A stretch of DNA of 64,000 nucleotides, from assembly GCA_003298465.1 (NCBI GenBank), contig QNGA01000004.1, positions 62,001-126,000 of the forward strand. The letters run 5' to 3'. Below are positions 27,644-35,928 of this stretch, one piece after another. The notes under the pieces were generated by a model that made no database searches, was not told the origin of the DNA, and saw only the letters and a program-made list of their open reading frames with translations. The position numbers were made by a program, and so were the translations under genes. Each line of letters opens with the position of its first letter. The first letter of the stretch is position 1. This DNA is from a halophilic archaeon. Its GTDB lineage: Archaea; Halobacteriota; Halobacteria; Halobacteriales; Haladaptataceae.

Positions 27644-27796
27644 ATGAAAGAACAGCTCCGCTGTGCCTGCGAGGCCGCCGGCTGTGACCGCGAACTCGGC
27701 CCGGACCAGTTGATGCTGGCGATGACGGTGGACGCCGGCACCCGCCGCGCCTACGAGTGCGATTGCGGAGCCGTGACGGTGACCGTCTCGCGGTGA
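27644..27796 (+). CDS. Cys-rich microprotein, probable zinc-binding
   Basis: 50 aa, start chosen at the ATG preceded by GGAGGAGAGAGG. Five cysteines in the pattern CAC near residue 6, C at about 13, and CDC at about 40 suggest one zinc site of the small zinc-finger type common in haloarchaeal microproteins. Expected from the strong TATA at 27534 with a leader of about 80 nt. Partner and function unknown; the DUF371 gene follows 52 nt downstream. Confidence 0.75.
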   Translation: MKEQLRCACEAAGCDRELGPDQLMLAMTVDAGTRRAYECDCGAVTVTVSR

Positions 27797-27848
27797 GCGC
27801 CGCTCCGAAGTGAACTCCTGAAGTACGTCCACTCGAAAGCGGACCACG

Positions 27849-28271
27849 ATGAAGGAGACGATTCGCGCACGCGGCCACGAGAACGTGAGCGCGGCGCACG
27901 GAAGCACCTTCGAGGTGACGACCGACGACTTCCTCACCCCGGCGGGCGACTGCATCCTCGGCATCGAGGCCGACCGCGCGCCCGCGGACTTCGACCCCGA
28001 GTTCGTCGCCGCCTGTCGAGACGCCGACGCGGTCGTCACCGCGACGTTCGCGGCGGGCGACCACGAGGAGACGGTGACCGGTCGCGGCCATCCGGACCTC
28101 ACCTTCGACAGCGACCGAAGCGCCGTGGGTCGGACCAGCGACTACGTGGACGACCGCACGGTTCTGGTCGGTGCCGAGTTCGCCGCGGAGGGGTTCAACC
28201 GGGAACTGGTCGCGGCGCTCGCCGACGGGGCCGAACTGACGGTGACGCTGACGGTGGAGCGCGACGACTGA
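27849..28271 (+). CDS. DUF371 domain protein
   Basis: 140 aa. Matches the archaeal DUF371 family throughout: IRARGHENVSAAHGSTFEVT at the start, CILGIEADRAPADFDPEF in the middle, and AVGRTSDYVDDRTVLVGAE. The fold is unknown to me and no catalytic residues are obvious. Small cytoplasmic beta-rich protein; found widely in euryarchaea. It may share a transcript with the microprotein upstream. Confidence 0.85.
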   Translation: MKETIRARGHENVSAAHGSTFEVTTDDFLTPAGDCILGIEADRAPADFDPEFVAACRDADAVVTATFAAGDHEETVTGRGHPDLTFDSDRSAVGRTSDYVDDRTVLVGAEFAAEGFNRELVAALADGAELTVTLTVERDD

Positions 28272-28312
28272 CCGACCGAACACTTTTATCAGTAGAACGT
28301 CACGTCCCGGGA

Positions 28313-28816
28313 GTGAACGTCGCCGACCCGCTCCTCGCGGCACTCGTCCTCGGGGGAGTGTGGCTGTTCGTCGTGCCGGTGCTGACGTTCGCTCACGAAC
28401 TGGGGCACGCGGCCGCGACTCTCGCGTTTACCGACGGGAGCGCCACGGTCGTCGTCGGTGGCGAACGCTGGCGGTGGGCGCGCGGCCGCCTGGCGGTCGT
28501 GTTCGACCCCTCGGGGTGGCGTCGGTGGTGGTACGGCTTCTGTCGATACGAGACCCTTCCGGACGGACGGTGGCGGGAACTCGCCGTCCACGTCGGGGGA
28601 CCCGCGGCGACCGGACTCGTCGCTCTCGCCGTCGGTCTGGTCGTCGGCCTCGCCGACGGACGGTGGACGCGGTTCGGTCTCTACGCCGCGTTCTGGAACT
28701 GCCTGTTCGCGCCGGCGGTGACGGTCCCTCCCATTCGCTACCCCTCGTCGTGGGAACCGTACGGAGGGCACCCCAGCGACGGGCTGCAGGCGTGGCGGGC
28801 GCTCGCGGCCGAGTAG
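28313..28816 (+). CDS. Membrane HEXXH protein (M50-like), unknown function
   Basis: 167 aa from a GTG start 23-30 nt after the TATA element CTTTTATC (28283-28290), consistent with a leaderless mRNA. TM1 (about 7-26) runs into LTFAHELGHAAATLAF, where HELGH inside a hydrophobic helix resembles intramembrane M50 metalloproteases. Further TM segments at about 97-115 and 123-140. No NPDG-type third-ligand motif is seen, so activity is uncertain. Genes either side are functionally unrelated. Confidence 0.75.
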   Translation: MNVADPLLAALVLGGVWLFVVPVLTFAHELGHAAATLAFTDGSATVVVGGERWRWARGRLAVVFDPSGWRRWWYGFCRYETLPDGRWRELAVHVGGPAATGLVALAVGLVVGLADGRWTRFGLYAAFWNCLFAPAVTVPPIRYPSSWEPYGGHPSDGLQAWRALAAE

Positions 28817-28854
28817 CCGACCGTTTTTATCCGCTCCGTCCCCAACGGCGTTAC

Positions 28855-29658
28855 ATGAGCGACGACCCGGAACCCGCGGAGAACATCAGCGGCGGGAGCG
28901 CCGGCGGCGGGGTGGCGACCACGTTCGACCCCGGCGACGCCGACACGCGCGCCGAGGCGGTGGTCGACCGCCTCGGAGAGCTCTACTGGCAGAAGACGTA
29001 CGGCGGCCAGGACGCCTTCGAGTGTCTCGTCCGCACCGTCCTGAGCCAGAACACGAGCGACGTGGCCAGTCAGCCGGCCCACGACGCGCTGATGGAGAGG
29101 TACGGGCCGGAGGACCTCGCGGACGCGCTGGCGCACGCCGACCGCGGGGAACTCGCGGACACCATCCGACCGGCCGGCCTCTACAACCAGAAGGCCGAGG
29201 TCATCGTCGCCGCCGCCGAGCGCGTGCTCGCGGAGTACGGCAGCGCCGACGCCTTCGACGAGTTCGTCCGGGAGCGCGACCCCGCGGACGTGCGAACGGA
29301 ACTGCTGGACATGAACGGCGTCGGGCCGAAGACGGCGGACTGCGTCCTCCTCTTCTCGGGCGGACGCGGCGGCGTCTTCCCGGTCGACACCCACGTCCAC
29401 CGCATCTACCGCCGCCTCGGCGTCGCACCGCCGGACGCCGACCACGAGGACGTCCGGGCCGTGCTGGAACGCGACGTACCAGCCGAGAAGTGCGGCTTCG
29501 GACACACCGCCAGCATCCAGTTCGGCAGGGAGTACTGCTCGGCGCGCAGACCGGCGTGTCTCGACGGTCCCGAGGCCTGTCCGCTGTACGGCGTCTGCGA
29601 CAGGGTGGGCGTCGACCCGGAGAGCGGTGCGGTCGTAGACCCGGCGGACGCGGAGTAG
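28855..29658 (+). CDS. nth: Endonuclease III (DNA glycosylase/AP lyase)
   Basis: 267 aa. HhH-GPD core: VLSQNTSDV, the helix-hairpin-helix LLDMNGVGPKTADCVLLF with catalytic Lys, and FPVDTHVHRIYRRLG with catalytic Asp. The C-terminal [4Fe-4S] cluster is C-x6-C-x2-C-like in ARRPACLDGPEACPLYGVC. About 35 acidic residues precede the domain. It removes oxidised pyrimidines. ATG is 25 nt after GTTTTTAT (28823-28830), a leaderless arrangement. Confidence 0.94.
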   Translation: MSDDPEPAENISGGSAGGGVATTFDPGDADTRAEAVVDRLGELYWQKTYGGQDAFECLVRTVLSQNTSDVASQPAHDALMERYGPEDLADALAHADRGELADTIRPAGLYNQKAEVIVAAAERVLAEYGSADAFDEFVRERDPADVRTELLDMNGVGPKTADCVLLFSGGRGGVFPVDTHVHRIYRRLGVAPPDADHEDVRAVLERDVPAEKCGFGHTASIQFGREYCSARRPACLDGPEACPLYGVCDRVGVDPESGAVVDPADAE

Positions 29659-29659
29659 G

Positions 29660-29986
29660 CTACTCGTCGGTCGAGACGGACTCCGTGACGCCGTTCACCG
29701 TCTCCGTCATCTCCTCGGTGGCCTCGCCGGCGGCGAGTTCCGTTCGCCGCTCGATGCGGTCCCACCAGACGAACGCCGCGACCGAAACGACGAACAGGCC
29801 GACCCAGGCGAGCAGTTGTTTGCTCACCTCGCCGGCGAACGCGACCACGACCGTCTTCTCGGTCGCCTGCGTCGCGGCCGTCCCGACGAAGACGGCTCCG
29901 AGCATCTTGCGGCTGAACACCTCGTCGATGCGACGCCGGACGAACGGTTCGCCGAGTCCGGGAACGAAATCTTCCAGTCGGACCAT
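29660..29986 (-). CDS. Small membrane protein, unknown function
   Basis: 108 aa. Basic amphipathic N-terminus, a hydrophobic stretch at about 27-50 (KMLGAVFVGTAATQATEKTV, then VVAFAGEV) and a clear TM at about 57-75 (LLAWVGLFVVSVAAFVWW), then an acidic Thr/Glu-rich tail. Convergent with nth, the stops being 1 nt apart. No family recognised. Confidence 0.7.
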   Translation of the reverse strand: MVRLEDFVPGLGEPFVRRRIDEVFSRKMLGAVFVGTAATQATEKTVVVAFAGEVSKQLLAWVGLFVVSVAAFVWWDRIERRTELAAGEATEEMTETVNGVTESVSTDE

Positions 29987-30130
29987 ACCACCGTTACGGC
30001 CCGGACCCGCCTAAGAGTGGACGACGTGCCGGATTTCGGCAACGTTCGGACGTGCTGACTCTCCGGCCGAACGGACCGAATCGCCGCACCGTTTCCGGGG
30101 TTGATGGACGGGGACGCCGTACGTCTCCGC

Positions 30131-31039
30131 ATGTGGCAGTTCGAATCCGAGACGAGCGTGCGGACCTGGCGCCCGGTCGACGTACCGGCGTCGGGCACGC
30201 TCTACGACGTGACCGACACGGCCGCGGGGCCGTGCGCGGTCGGGGACGCCGGCACGGCCGTCGGGCGCGCCAGCGACGGGACGTGGGGCGTCGTCCTCGA
30301 CGACGGTCCGGCGGGCAGGGGCGAGACGCTCCGCGCCGTCGCCGCCACCGACGACGGGGAGCGGGTCTGGTTCGCGGGGTCGAACGGGGCGCTCGGGTAC
30401 TACGACTCGGCGACGGGGGACCGGGGTAACTGCTCCGCGCCGGTCGGCGTCGAGAACACCTTCCGCGCGCTCGCCGTCGCCGGGTCCCGGGGGAACGAGC
30501 GAGTGCTGGTCGCCGACGGGAGCGGGAACATGCTGGTCGGAAACGGTGCCGGCACCGCGGTGGAGTGGGACCGCTGGAGCGCCCCCGGCGGCGCACCGAC
30601 CGCGCTGGCGACCGACGCGGGCGAGACCTGGTACGCGGTGGACGGTAGCGGTGGCGCGTGGATGACGACGGACGACGAGTGGGAGCGCGTTGGCGTCGAA
30701 CCGGCCAGCGGCAGCCTCTACGCCGTCTGCGTCGCCGAGTCGCCGTGGGTCGGCGGCGACAACGGGCGCGTCTTCGAGTCGACCAGAACCGGGCTGAAAC
30801 CGGGTCGAAGCGCGTCGTGGACGCCGTTCTCGCTCGGCGACGGGGCGGTGCGCGCGCTCGACGCGAGCGGTAACCGCCTGCTGGCGGGGGGCGAGAGCGG
30901 CGGCCTGTTCGTTCGGAACGGCGACTGGACGGCACTCGACTGGGGCGGAAGCGCGACGATTCACGGAGTGCTCGCGGGCGTCGGCGTCGCCGTCGGCGCG
31001 AACGCGACGGTGCTCGAAGCGCGAAAGAAAAGCGAGTGA
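30131..31039 (+). CDS. Beta-propeller repeat protein, paralogue of the convergent gene
   Basis: 302 aa when started at the ATG of MWQFESETSVRTW; a longer ORF adds 10 residues, but the paralogue at 31079-32425 also begins MWEL, which favours this start. The whole protein is repeated beta-blade sequence of about 45 residues with turns such as AVGDAGTAVGRASDGTW, TDDGERVWFAGSNGALG and ALDASGNRLLAGGESGGLF, like the YCF48/BNR type of propeller. No signal peptide, so cytoplasmic by sequence. Function unknown. Confidence 0.8.
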   Translation: MWQFESETSVRTWRPVDVPASGTLYDVTDTAAGPCAVGDAGTAVGRASDGTWGVVLDDGPAGRGETLRAVAATDDGERVWFAGSNGALGYYDSATGDRGNCSAPVGVENTFRALAVAGSRGNERVLVADGSGNMLVGNGAGTAVEWDRWSAPGGAPTALATDAGETWYAVDGSGGAWMTTDDEWERVGVEPASGSLYAVCVAESPWVGGDNGRVFESTRTGLKPGRSASWTPFSLGDGAVRALDASGNRLLAGGESGGLFVRNGDWTALDWGGSATIHGVLAGVGVAVGANATVLEARKKSE

Positions 31040-31078
31040 AGCGGCGGCGCGCCCCCGTGAAGTCGGGAGCGGGACCGT

Positions 31079-32425
31079 TCAGCTACCGGTCGTCCCGTCG
31101 CTCGTCGTGGTGTCGTCGGTGGATTCGCCGCTGGAAGATCCGTCACCGGAAGAGCCGTCGTCCGTCGATCCACCGTTCGTGGACCCGTCGCTCGTAGAGC
31201 CGCCGTCAGTGGATTCGTCGTTCGTGGACCCATCGTTCGTCGGCCCGTCGTCGGTGGACCCATTGTCGGTGGATCCATTGCTCCTAGAGCCGCTGTCGGT
31301 GGACCCGTCGTTCGTCGTGGTGTCGTCGGTAGAGCCGTCGCCGGAAGAACCGTCGCTCGTAGATCCGCCGTCGGAGGACCCGCCGTCGGAGGACCCGTCA
31401 CCAGAGCCGCCGTCGCCGGAAGAGCCGTCGTCCGTCGGGTTCTTGTCTCCGTCGTAGTACTCGCCGCGGTCGTCGAACTGGTCGTCGTCGGGGCTGGTGC
31501 CCCCGTGGCGCGTCTCGCCGCGGAGTCGCTGGAGGATGGTTCCGGACGCGCCGACGGCGACGTCGGGGTCGCCGAGCGCGATGTCGTACAGCGTGTTCCC
31601 CGTCGGGGAGTGGACGGCCTCCCAGCGTTTCTCGCCGGAGCGCTGGAAGATGCTACCGCCGTTGCCGAGTACGACCATCTGGTCGCCGTGGATATCGAAC
31701 GCCCGGAGCGAACTCTTGTCGGTGATTCCGATGGGCGTCCAGTCGTGGTAGGAGTCGTCGTACCGGTAGATGCGTCCGTCGCCGGCCGCGACGTAGACGC
31801 GCTTGTCCTTGCCGGCGTAGATGTCGTAGAACTTCACTTGCGCGTTGACGATACCGATGTCCTCCCAGCCGTCGTCTTTCGTCGTCTTGAACGCGTTCCC
31901 GCTGGTGTCGATGGCGTAACCGTACCCGTCGGGCGACGCGGCCAGCGCCGCCACCTTCGAACCCTTCTTCGCCGGCTTGCTGACGACGCCCCAGTTCTCG
32001 TCGAACCCGTCGACCGTGAAGGGCATGATTTCGCCGGAGCCGTTGGCCACGAGCACCTTCTCGGAGCCGCGCTGACCGGAGACGGCGATGCCCTCCCAGG
32101 TGCTGGTCATCTCGTTGGGGTTGGAGTAGTCGAACTTCCGGCGGGACTCCACGTCGTAACAGCCCAGCGCGCCCGAGGAGCCGGCGAACCAGACCCGCTC
32201 CCCGTCGTCGGTGACGGCCAGCCCGCGGAGCTGGTTGTCGCGGGTGCGCGGGCCGTCGTCGAGGACGATTTCCCACTCGCCGTCGCGGTTCGCCAGCAGC
32301 GTCCCGCCGTCACCGATGGCGTACGGTCCGGCGGCCGTACTCACTACCTCGTAGATGGACTTCTTGAACGGACTCTCGACTTCGTGCCACTCCGGTTCGT
32401 CTGCGTCGGGACCGAGTTCCCACAT
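31079..32425 (-). CDS. Beta-propeller repeat protein with long Ser/Asp/Gly/Thr tail
   Basis: 448 aa. Residues 1-300 are the same propeller as the convergent neighbour (AAGPYAIGDGGT, TDDGERVWFAGSSGALG, YAIDTSGNAFKTT, VVLGNGGSIF). Residues about 331-448 are a low-complexity tail built from GSTDDGS-like units. Such tails usually act as extracellular spacers in haloarchaeal surface proteins, but no signal peptide, lipobox or PGF motif is present here, so its location is unclear. The two genes face each other with 39 nt between stops and share about 300 aligned residues, indicating an inverted duplication. Confidence 0.8.
   Translation of the reverse strand: MWELGPDADEPEWHEVESPFKKSIYEVVSTAAGPYAIGDGGTLLANRDGEWEIVLDDGPRTRDNQLRGLAVTDDGERVWFAGSSGALGCYDVESRRKFDYSNPNEMTSTWEGIAVSGQRGSEKVLVANGSGEIMPFTVDGFDENWGVVSKPAKKGSKVAALAASPDGYGYAIDTSGNAFKTTKDDGWEDIGIVNAQVKFYDIYAGKDKRVYVAAGDGRIYRYDDSYHDWTPIGITDKSSLRAFDIHGDQMVVLGNGGSIFQRSGEKRWEAVHSPTGNTLYDIALGDPDVAVGASGTILQRLRGETRHGGTSPDDDQFDDRGEYYDGDKNPTDDGSSGDGGSGDGSSDGGSSDGGSTSDGSSGDGSTDDTTTNDGSTDSGSRSNGSTDNGSTDDGPTNDGSTNDESTDGGSTSDGSTNGGSTDDGSSGDGSSSGESTDDTTTSDGTTGS
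31082..31435 (-). repeat. Low-complexity coding repeat of the propeller tail
   Basis: About 350 nt of imperfect short repeats encoding Gly-Ser-Thr-Asp units, in multiples of three bases so that the frame is kept. Prone to length change between strains. Confidence 0.7.
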
Positions 32426-32496
32426 GCACCCCGACGTAGGGCCGGAAGTGACATCAAACCGAGAGAAGGGTCGGAAGTACAGTCCGAGTCGTCGGA

Positions 32497-33894
32497 CTAT
32501 TCGACGCCACTATCGCGCTTCTCCGAGGGGAAGTCCGCCAGCCAGGTCATCTTCCGGTTGACGAACTCCCGGATGCCGTGTCTCGACAGTTCGCGGCCGT
32601 AGCCGGAGTCCTTGACGCCGCCGAACGGGACGCGCGGATCGGACTTGACGAGTTCGTTGACGAACACGAGACCGGCTTCGATTTCGCCCGCGACGCGGCT
32701 CCCCCGCTCGCGGTCCTGCGTCCAGATGCTCGCGCCGAGACCGAACCTGATGTCGTTGGCGCGCTCGATGGCCGACTCCTCGTCTTCGACCTCGAAGACG
32801 GCCGCTGCGGGGCCGAACACCTCCTCGTTCGCCGCGGGGGCGTCGTCCGGCACGTCCGTGAGGACGGTGGGCGGGTAGTAGTTGCCCTCGCGGTCGAGCG
32901 GTTCGCCGCCGAGTTCGAGCGTCGCGCCCGCGTCGACGCTGTCCCGAACCTGCTCGTGCACGTCCTCCATCAGGTCCTCGCGGGCCTGCGGACCGATGTC
33001 GGTGTCGTCGTCGGTCGGGTCGCCGACCTGCAGGGACTCCATCTCCGCGAGGAACGCGTCGAGGAACTCGTCGTACACGTCGGTGTGGACGACGAAGCGC
33101 TTCGCGGCGATGCAGGACTGCCCGGAGTTGACGGTCCGCGACTGCGCGGCGGTCTCCGCGGCGTCCTGGACGTCCGCGTCCGGCAGGACGACGAACGGGT
33201 CGCTGCCGCCGAGTTCGAGCACGGTCTTCTTGAGTTCGCTCCCGGCCGTCTCGGCGACGGCGCGCCCGGCGCGGTCGCTGCCGGTCAGCGTCACCGCGGC
33301 CACGCGGTCGTCCCGGATGACGTCGTCGGCCTCGTCGGAACCGATGAGTAGCGTCGTGAACGCCCCCTCGGGGAAGCCGGCCTCCTCGAACACGTCCTGG
33401 ATGGCCGTGGCGCAGCCGGGGACGTTCGAGGCGTGTTTCAGCAGGCCGACGTTGCCCGCTGCGAGGTTCGGCGCGGCGAAGCGGAACACCTGCCAGAACG
33501 GAAAGTTCCACGGCATCACCGCCAGCACCGTCCCGAGCGGCTCGTAGGAGACGTACGAGTCGACGCCCGGTTCGGAGCCGATGCGCTCGTCCTGGAGGTG
33601 TTCGCCCGCGTGCTCGGCGTAGTAGTCACAGACCCACGCGCACTTCTCGACCTCCGAGACGGCGCTGTCGATGGGTTTCCCCATCTCCTTCGTCATCGTC
33701 TCGGCGTACTCCTCCTTGTTCTCCCGGAGCACCTCGGCCGCCGACGCCATGAGTTGCTGCCGGTCCTCGACCGACCGTCGGTGCCACTCCTCGTAGGTCT
33801 CGCTCGCCCGCTGGAGCTTCTCGTCGACGGACGCCTCGTCGTCCGTCTCGTACGTTTCCAGCACCTCCCCAGTCGCAGGATTGCGACTCTCCAT
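32497..33894 (-). CDS. NAD(P)-dependent aldehyde dehydrogenase, succinate-semialdehyde type
   Basis: 465 aa from the ATG at 33892-33894 (MESRNPATGEVLETYE, the normal family start); the ORF upstream has no homology. GTVLAVMPWNFPFWQVFR is the substrate/cofactor channel, TLTGSDRAGRAVAE binds NAD, VLELGGSDPFVV carries the general-base Glu and NSGQSCIAAKRF the nucleophile Cys. The GSDPF variant and short length are typical of the SSADH-like GabD branch, but substrate range is broad. Upstream lie three 24-nt tandem repeats. Confidence 0.92.
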   Translation of the reverse strand: MESRNPATGEVLETYETDDEASVDEKLQRASETYEEWHRRSVEDRQQLMASAAEVLRENKEEYAETMTKEMGKPIDSAVSEVEKCAWVCDYYAEHAGEHLQDERIGSEPGVDSYVSYEPLGTVLAVMPWNFPFWQVFRFAAPNLAAGNVGLLKHASNVPGCATAIQDVFEEAGFPEGAFTTLLIGSDEADDVIRDDRVAAVTLTGSDRAGRAVAETAGSELKKTVLELGGSDPFVVLPDADVQDAAETAAQSRTVNSGQSCIAAKRFVVHTDVYDEFLDAFLAEMESLQVGDPTDDDTDIGPQAREDLMEDVHEQVRDSVDAGATLELGGEPLDREGNYYPPTVLTDVPDDAPAANEEVFGPAAAVFEVEDEESAIERANDIRFGLGASIWTQDRERGSRVAGEIEAGLVFVNELVKSDPRVPFGGVKDSGYGRELSRHGIREFVNRKMTWLADFPSEKRDSGVE

Positions 33895-33926
33895 GGGCGT
33901 AGTGACGGGACGCGCTCGCATGTATT

Positions 33927-33997
33927 CTCTGGCGGAGTGGGCAAGCAGGACTCTGGTGGAGTGGGCAAGCGGGAACTCCGGCGGAGCGGGAAACGGA
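33927..33997. repeat. Three imperfect 24-bp tandem repeats
   Basis: Copies at 33927-33950, 33951-33974 and 33975-33997. The first two differ at very few positions around the core GGAGTGGGCAAGC; the third is more diverged. They lie 33 nt upstream of the aldehyde dehydrogenase ATG and 145 nt before the divergent antiporter, in a region with no likely gene. Confidence 0.75.
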
Positions 33998-34141
33998 TGC
34001 GCTGGTCGAAGCCCGCGGGGGCGGCGACAACACGGACGAGGGGGACCGATACGCGCCCCATACTTATGCTCGGGGCGACCGACCACGGTCGTCATGAAAC
34101 GCGAGAGGAATCGCACCGTCACTCGACGTCGAGCGCCGTAG

Positions 34142-35323
34142 ATGGCCGCGCTCTCCCTCTACCTCGTCGTCGGGGTGAGCCTGCTCCTCTCGCTCGTGCT
34201 GAGCGAGGCGGTCGAACGACTCGGCGAACCCGGCTTCCTCGGCGAGATTCTCACCGGCATCGTCCTCGGCCCCTCGGTGGCGACGTTGATAGCGGCCACG
34301 AACCCGAACAGCCCCTTCGTCCTCATCGCCGGCATCGGCGGACTGCTGCTGTTCTTCGACGTGGGCTACCAGCAGATCGACCTCGACAGGCTGCTCGCGG
34401 CGTTTCGCCCCGTGCTCGTCGTCGGTCTCTCCGGGGTCGTCTTCCCGTTCGTCGTCGGGGTCGCCATCGGGTCGTGGTTCGGCTTCGGCCTCGAATCGAG
34501 CCTCTACCTCGGTCTCGTCCTCTCCGTGACCTCGGTGTCCATCGTCGTTCGGACGCTGCTGTCGCTCGACAAGCTCGACACGCAGTACGGCCGGTGGATT
34601 CTCGGCGCGTCGGTCGTGGACGACGTGATCGGTCTGCTCGGCATCTCGATTCTGCCCCTCTTCTTCGTCTCCGGCGGACTCGCTGCGACGGCCTCCGCGC
34701 TCGGACTCGCCGCGCTCTTTTTCGTCGCGGCGGTCGTCTTCTACCGATTCCTCCTCGACCCCGTGTCGGACCTCCTCGCGAAGTCGCGGGTCCAGGAGGT
34801 CGATTTCATCGCCGTCCTGGGACTCCTGTTCGTCTTCGGCTACGCCTCGGACGCGGTGAACCTCTCGACGTTCATCGGCGCCCTCACCATCGGACTGATA
34901 CTCTCGACCAACGCGCGCTTCGAGGAGAAGGACCTGCAGGCGAACGTGTACGGCGTCGCCTACGGCGTGTTCATCCCGCTGTACTTCGTCGCCATCGGCG
35001 CGCGGATGAATCTCGCGGCGCTCCAGCTCGACGCCTTCACCGTCGCGTTCGCCGTCCTCGGCCTCCTCTCGAACTTCCTCGCGGGCTACGTCGGCAACCT
35101 GCTCGCCGGCGGTCGCAGAGAGCACTCGCTCGTCATCGGAGTCGCGCTGCTTCCGCGCTCGGAGTCCGGCATCGCCATCGTGTCGCTCGGCGTCACGCAG
35201 GGTATCGTCGGCGACCGCATCTTCGTCGCCTATCTCGTCGTGTTCGTGGCGTCGGTGCTCCTGACGCCGTCACTGCTGAAGCGAGCGGTCGAGCGCGCCG
35301 ACGCCGCGACGGCGGCCGACTGA
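34142..35323 (+). CDS. CPA2-family cation:proton antiporter
   Basis: 393 aa, about twelve hydrophobic segments. The N-terminal half has GEILTGIVLGPSVATLIA and the Asp-containing unwound helix pair near WILGASVVDDVIGLLGI (the DD motif for ion binding). PRSESGIAIVSLGV is a conserved late helix. Lacks the C-terminal TrkA-N domain of KefB/C, so a NapA-like Na+ or K+/H+ antiporter is likely. Starts 247 nt from the divergent aldehyde dehydrogenase. Confidence 0.9.
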   Translation: MAALSLYLVVGVSLLLSLVLSEAVERLGEPGFLGEILTGIVLGPSVATLIAATNPNSPFVLIAGIGGLLLFFDVGYQQIDLDRLLAAFRPVLVVGLSGVVFPFVVGVAIGSWFGFGLESSLYLGLVLSVTSVSIVVRTLLSLDKLDTQYGRWILGASVVDDVIGLLGISILPLFFVSGGLAATASALGLAALFFVAAVVFYRFLLDPVSDLLAKSRVQEVDFIAVLGLLFVFGYASDAVNLSTFIGALTIGLILSTNARFEEKDLQANVYGVAYGVFIPLYFVAIGARMNLAALQLDAFTVAFAVLGLLSNFLAGYVGNLLAGGRREHSLVIGVALLPRSESGIAIVSLGVTQGIVGDRIFVAYLVVFVASVLLTPSLLKRAVERADAATAAD

Positions 35324-35327
35324 TCCG

Positions 35328-35867
35328 TCACTCCCCGCCCTCTCCGCTCGGGTCGTAGCGCTCGGCGGCGGACTCAAAGGCGGCCTCGCGCTGTTCGCGA
35401 CTCCGCCGTCCCTCCTTCTCCGCGATGGCTTCGGGGTCCGGGTTGGCGTCGTCGTCGATGCGCGCCCACGACCCGTGGACCTTGGCGTGACACCACCGGC
35501 AGAGGTAGACGGTTATCTCGTGGCCGAGCGTCTCGCCCCGGTCGGCGTACGAGAGGTGGTGTTCCTCCAGGAGCGGGCGCTCGTCGGAGTGTGCCATCCG
35601 GCGCTCTTCGAGGCCACAGCGCACGCACTCGCGGTCGCGGTTCCGGCACCGGTAGTGCGGGCAGTCCTCCCAGTCCCACTCGCCCCGCGGGTCCGCCGCG
35701 GGACAGCGGAACTCGTCTTCGCGGCGCTCTCGCGCGAACTCGGGGTCCTGCTCGGGATGTTCGAAGGCGTACCGACACTTGCCCTCGCCCGTCAGGTGGT
35801 CGCAGAGCCCGGCGTGGTCGTAGGGGTCGTCCACGCCGACGGAGGTGCCCGACGGGGTCTTCTCCAT
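35328..35867 (-). CDS. HNH-like zinc protein (DUF7097-like)
   Basis: 179 aa from the ATG at 35865-35867; a start 9 codons upstream would fall within the promoter element. Cys/His pairs in DHAGLCDHLTGEGKCRYAFE, a DCPHYRCRNRDRECVRCGLEE zinc cluster, and EEHHLSYAD followed by YLCRWCHAKVHG, which has the HNH-nuclease arrangement (EHH, then CxxC and H). A nuclease is possible; DNA cleavage is not established for this haloarchaeal family. Convergent with the antiporter, divergent from DUF192. Confidence 0.75.
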   Translation of the reverse strand: MEKTPSGTSVGVDDPYDHAGLCDHLTGEGKCRYAFEHPEQDPEFARERREDEFRCPAADPRGEWDWEDCPHYRCRNRDRECVRCGLEERRMAHSDERPLLEEHHLSYADRGETLGHEITVYLCRWCHAKVHGSWARIDDDANPDPEAIAEKEGRRSREQREAAFESAAERYDPSGEGGE

Positions 35868-35891
35868 GCCCGTCTCCTGGGCGCGCCATCG

Positions 35892-35906
35892 CACAAAAGT
35901 TTTGCC
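35892..35906. promoter_or_regulatory. Shared near-palindromic TATA element
   Basis: AAAAGTTTT (35895-35903) is nearly its own reverse complement. It lies about 27-30 nt before the minus-strand ATG (35867) and about 27-30 nt before the plus-strand GTG (35929). One element could therefore drive two leaderless transcripts in opposite directions. Confidence 0.6.
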
Positions 35907-35928
35907 TCCCCGATGCGCACCGCCGAGC

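Noticed and set aside
27470..27796. 108-codon version of the Cys-rich microprotein starting at 27470
   Set aside because: The extra 58 codons run through the strong TATA box and the direct repeats and have no protein character; a ribosome binding site supports the ATG at 27644.
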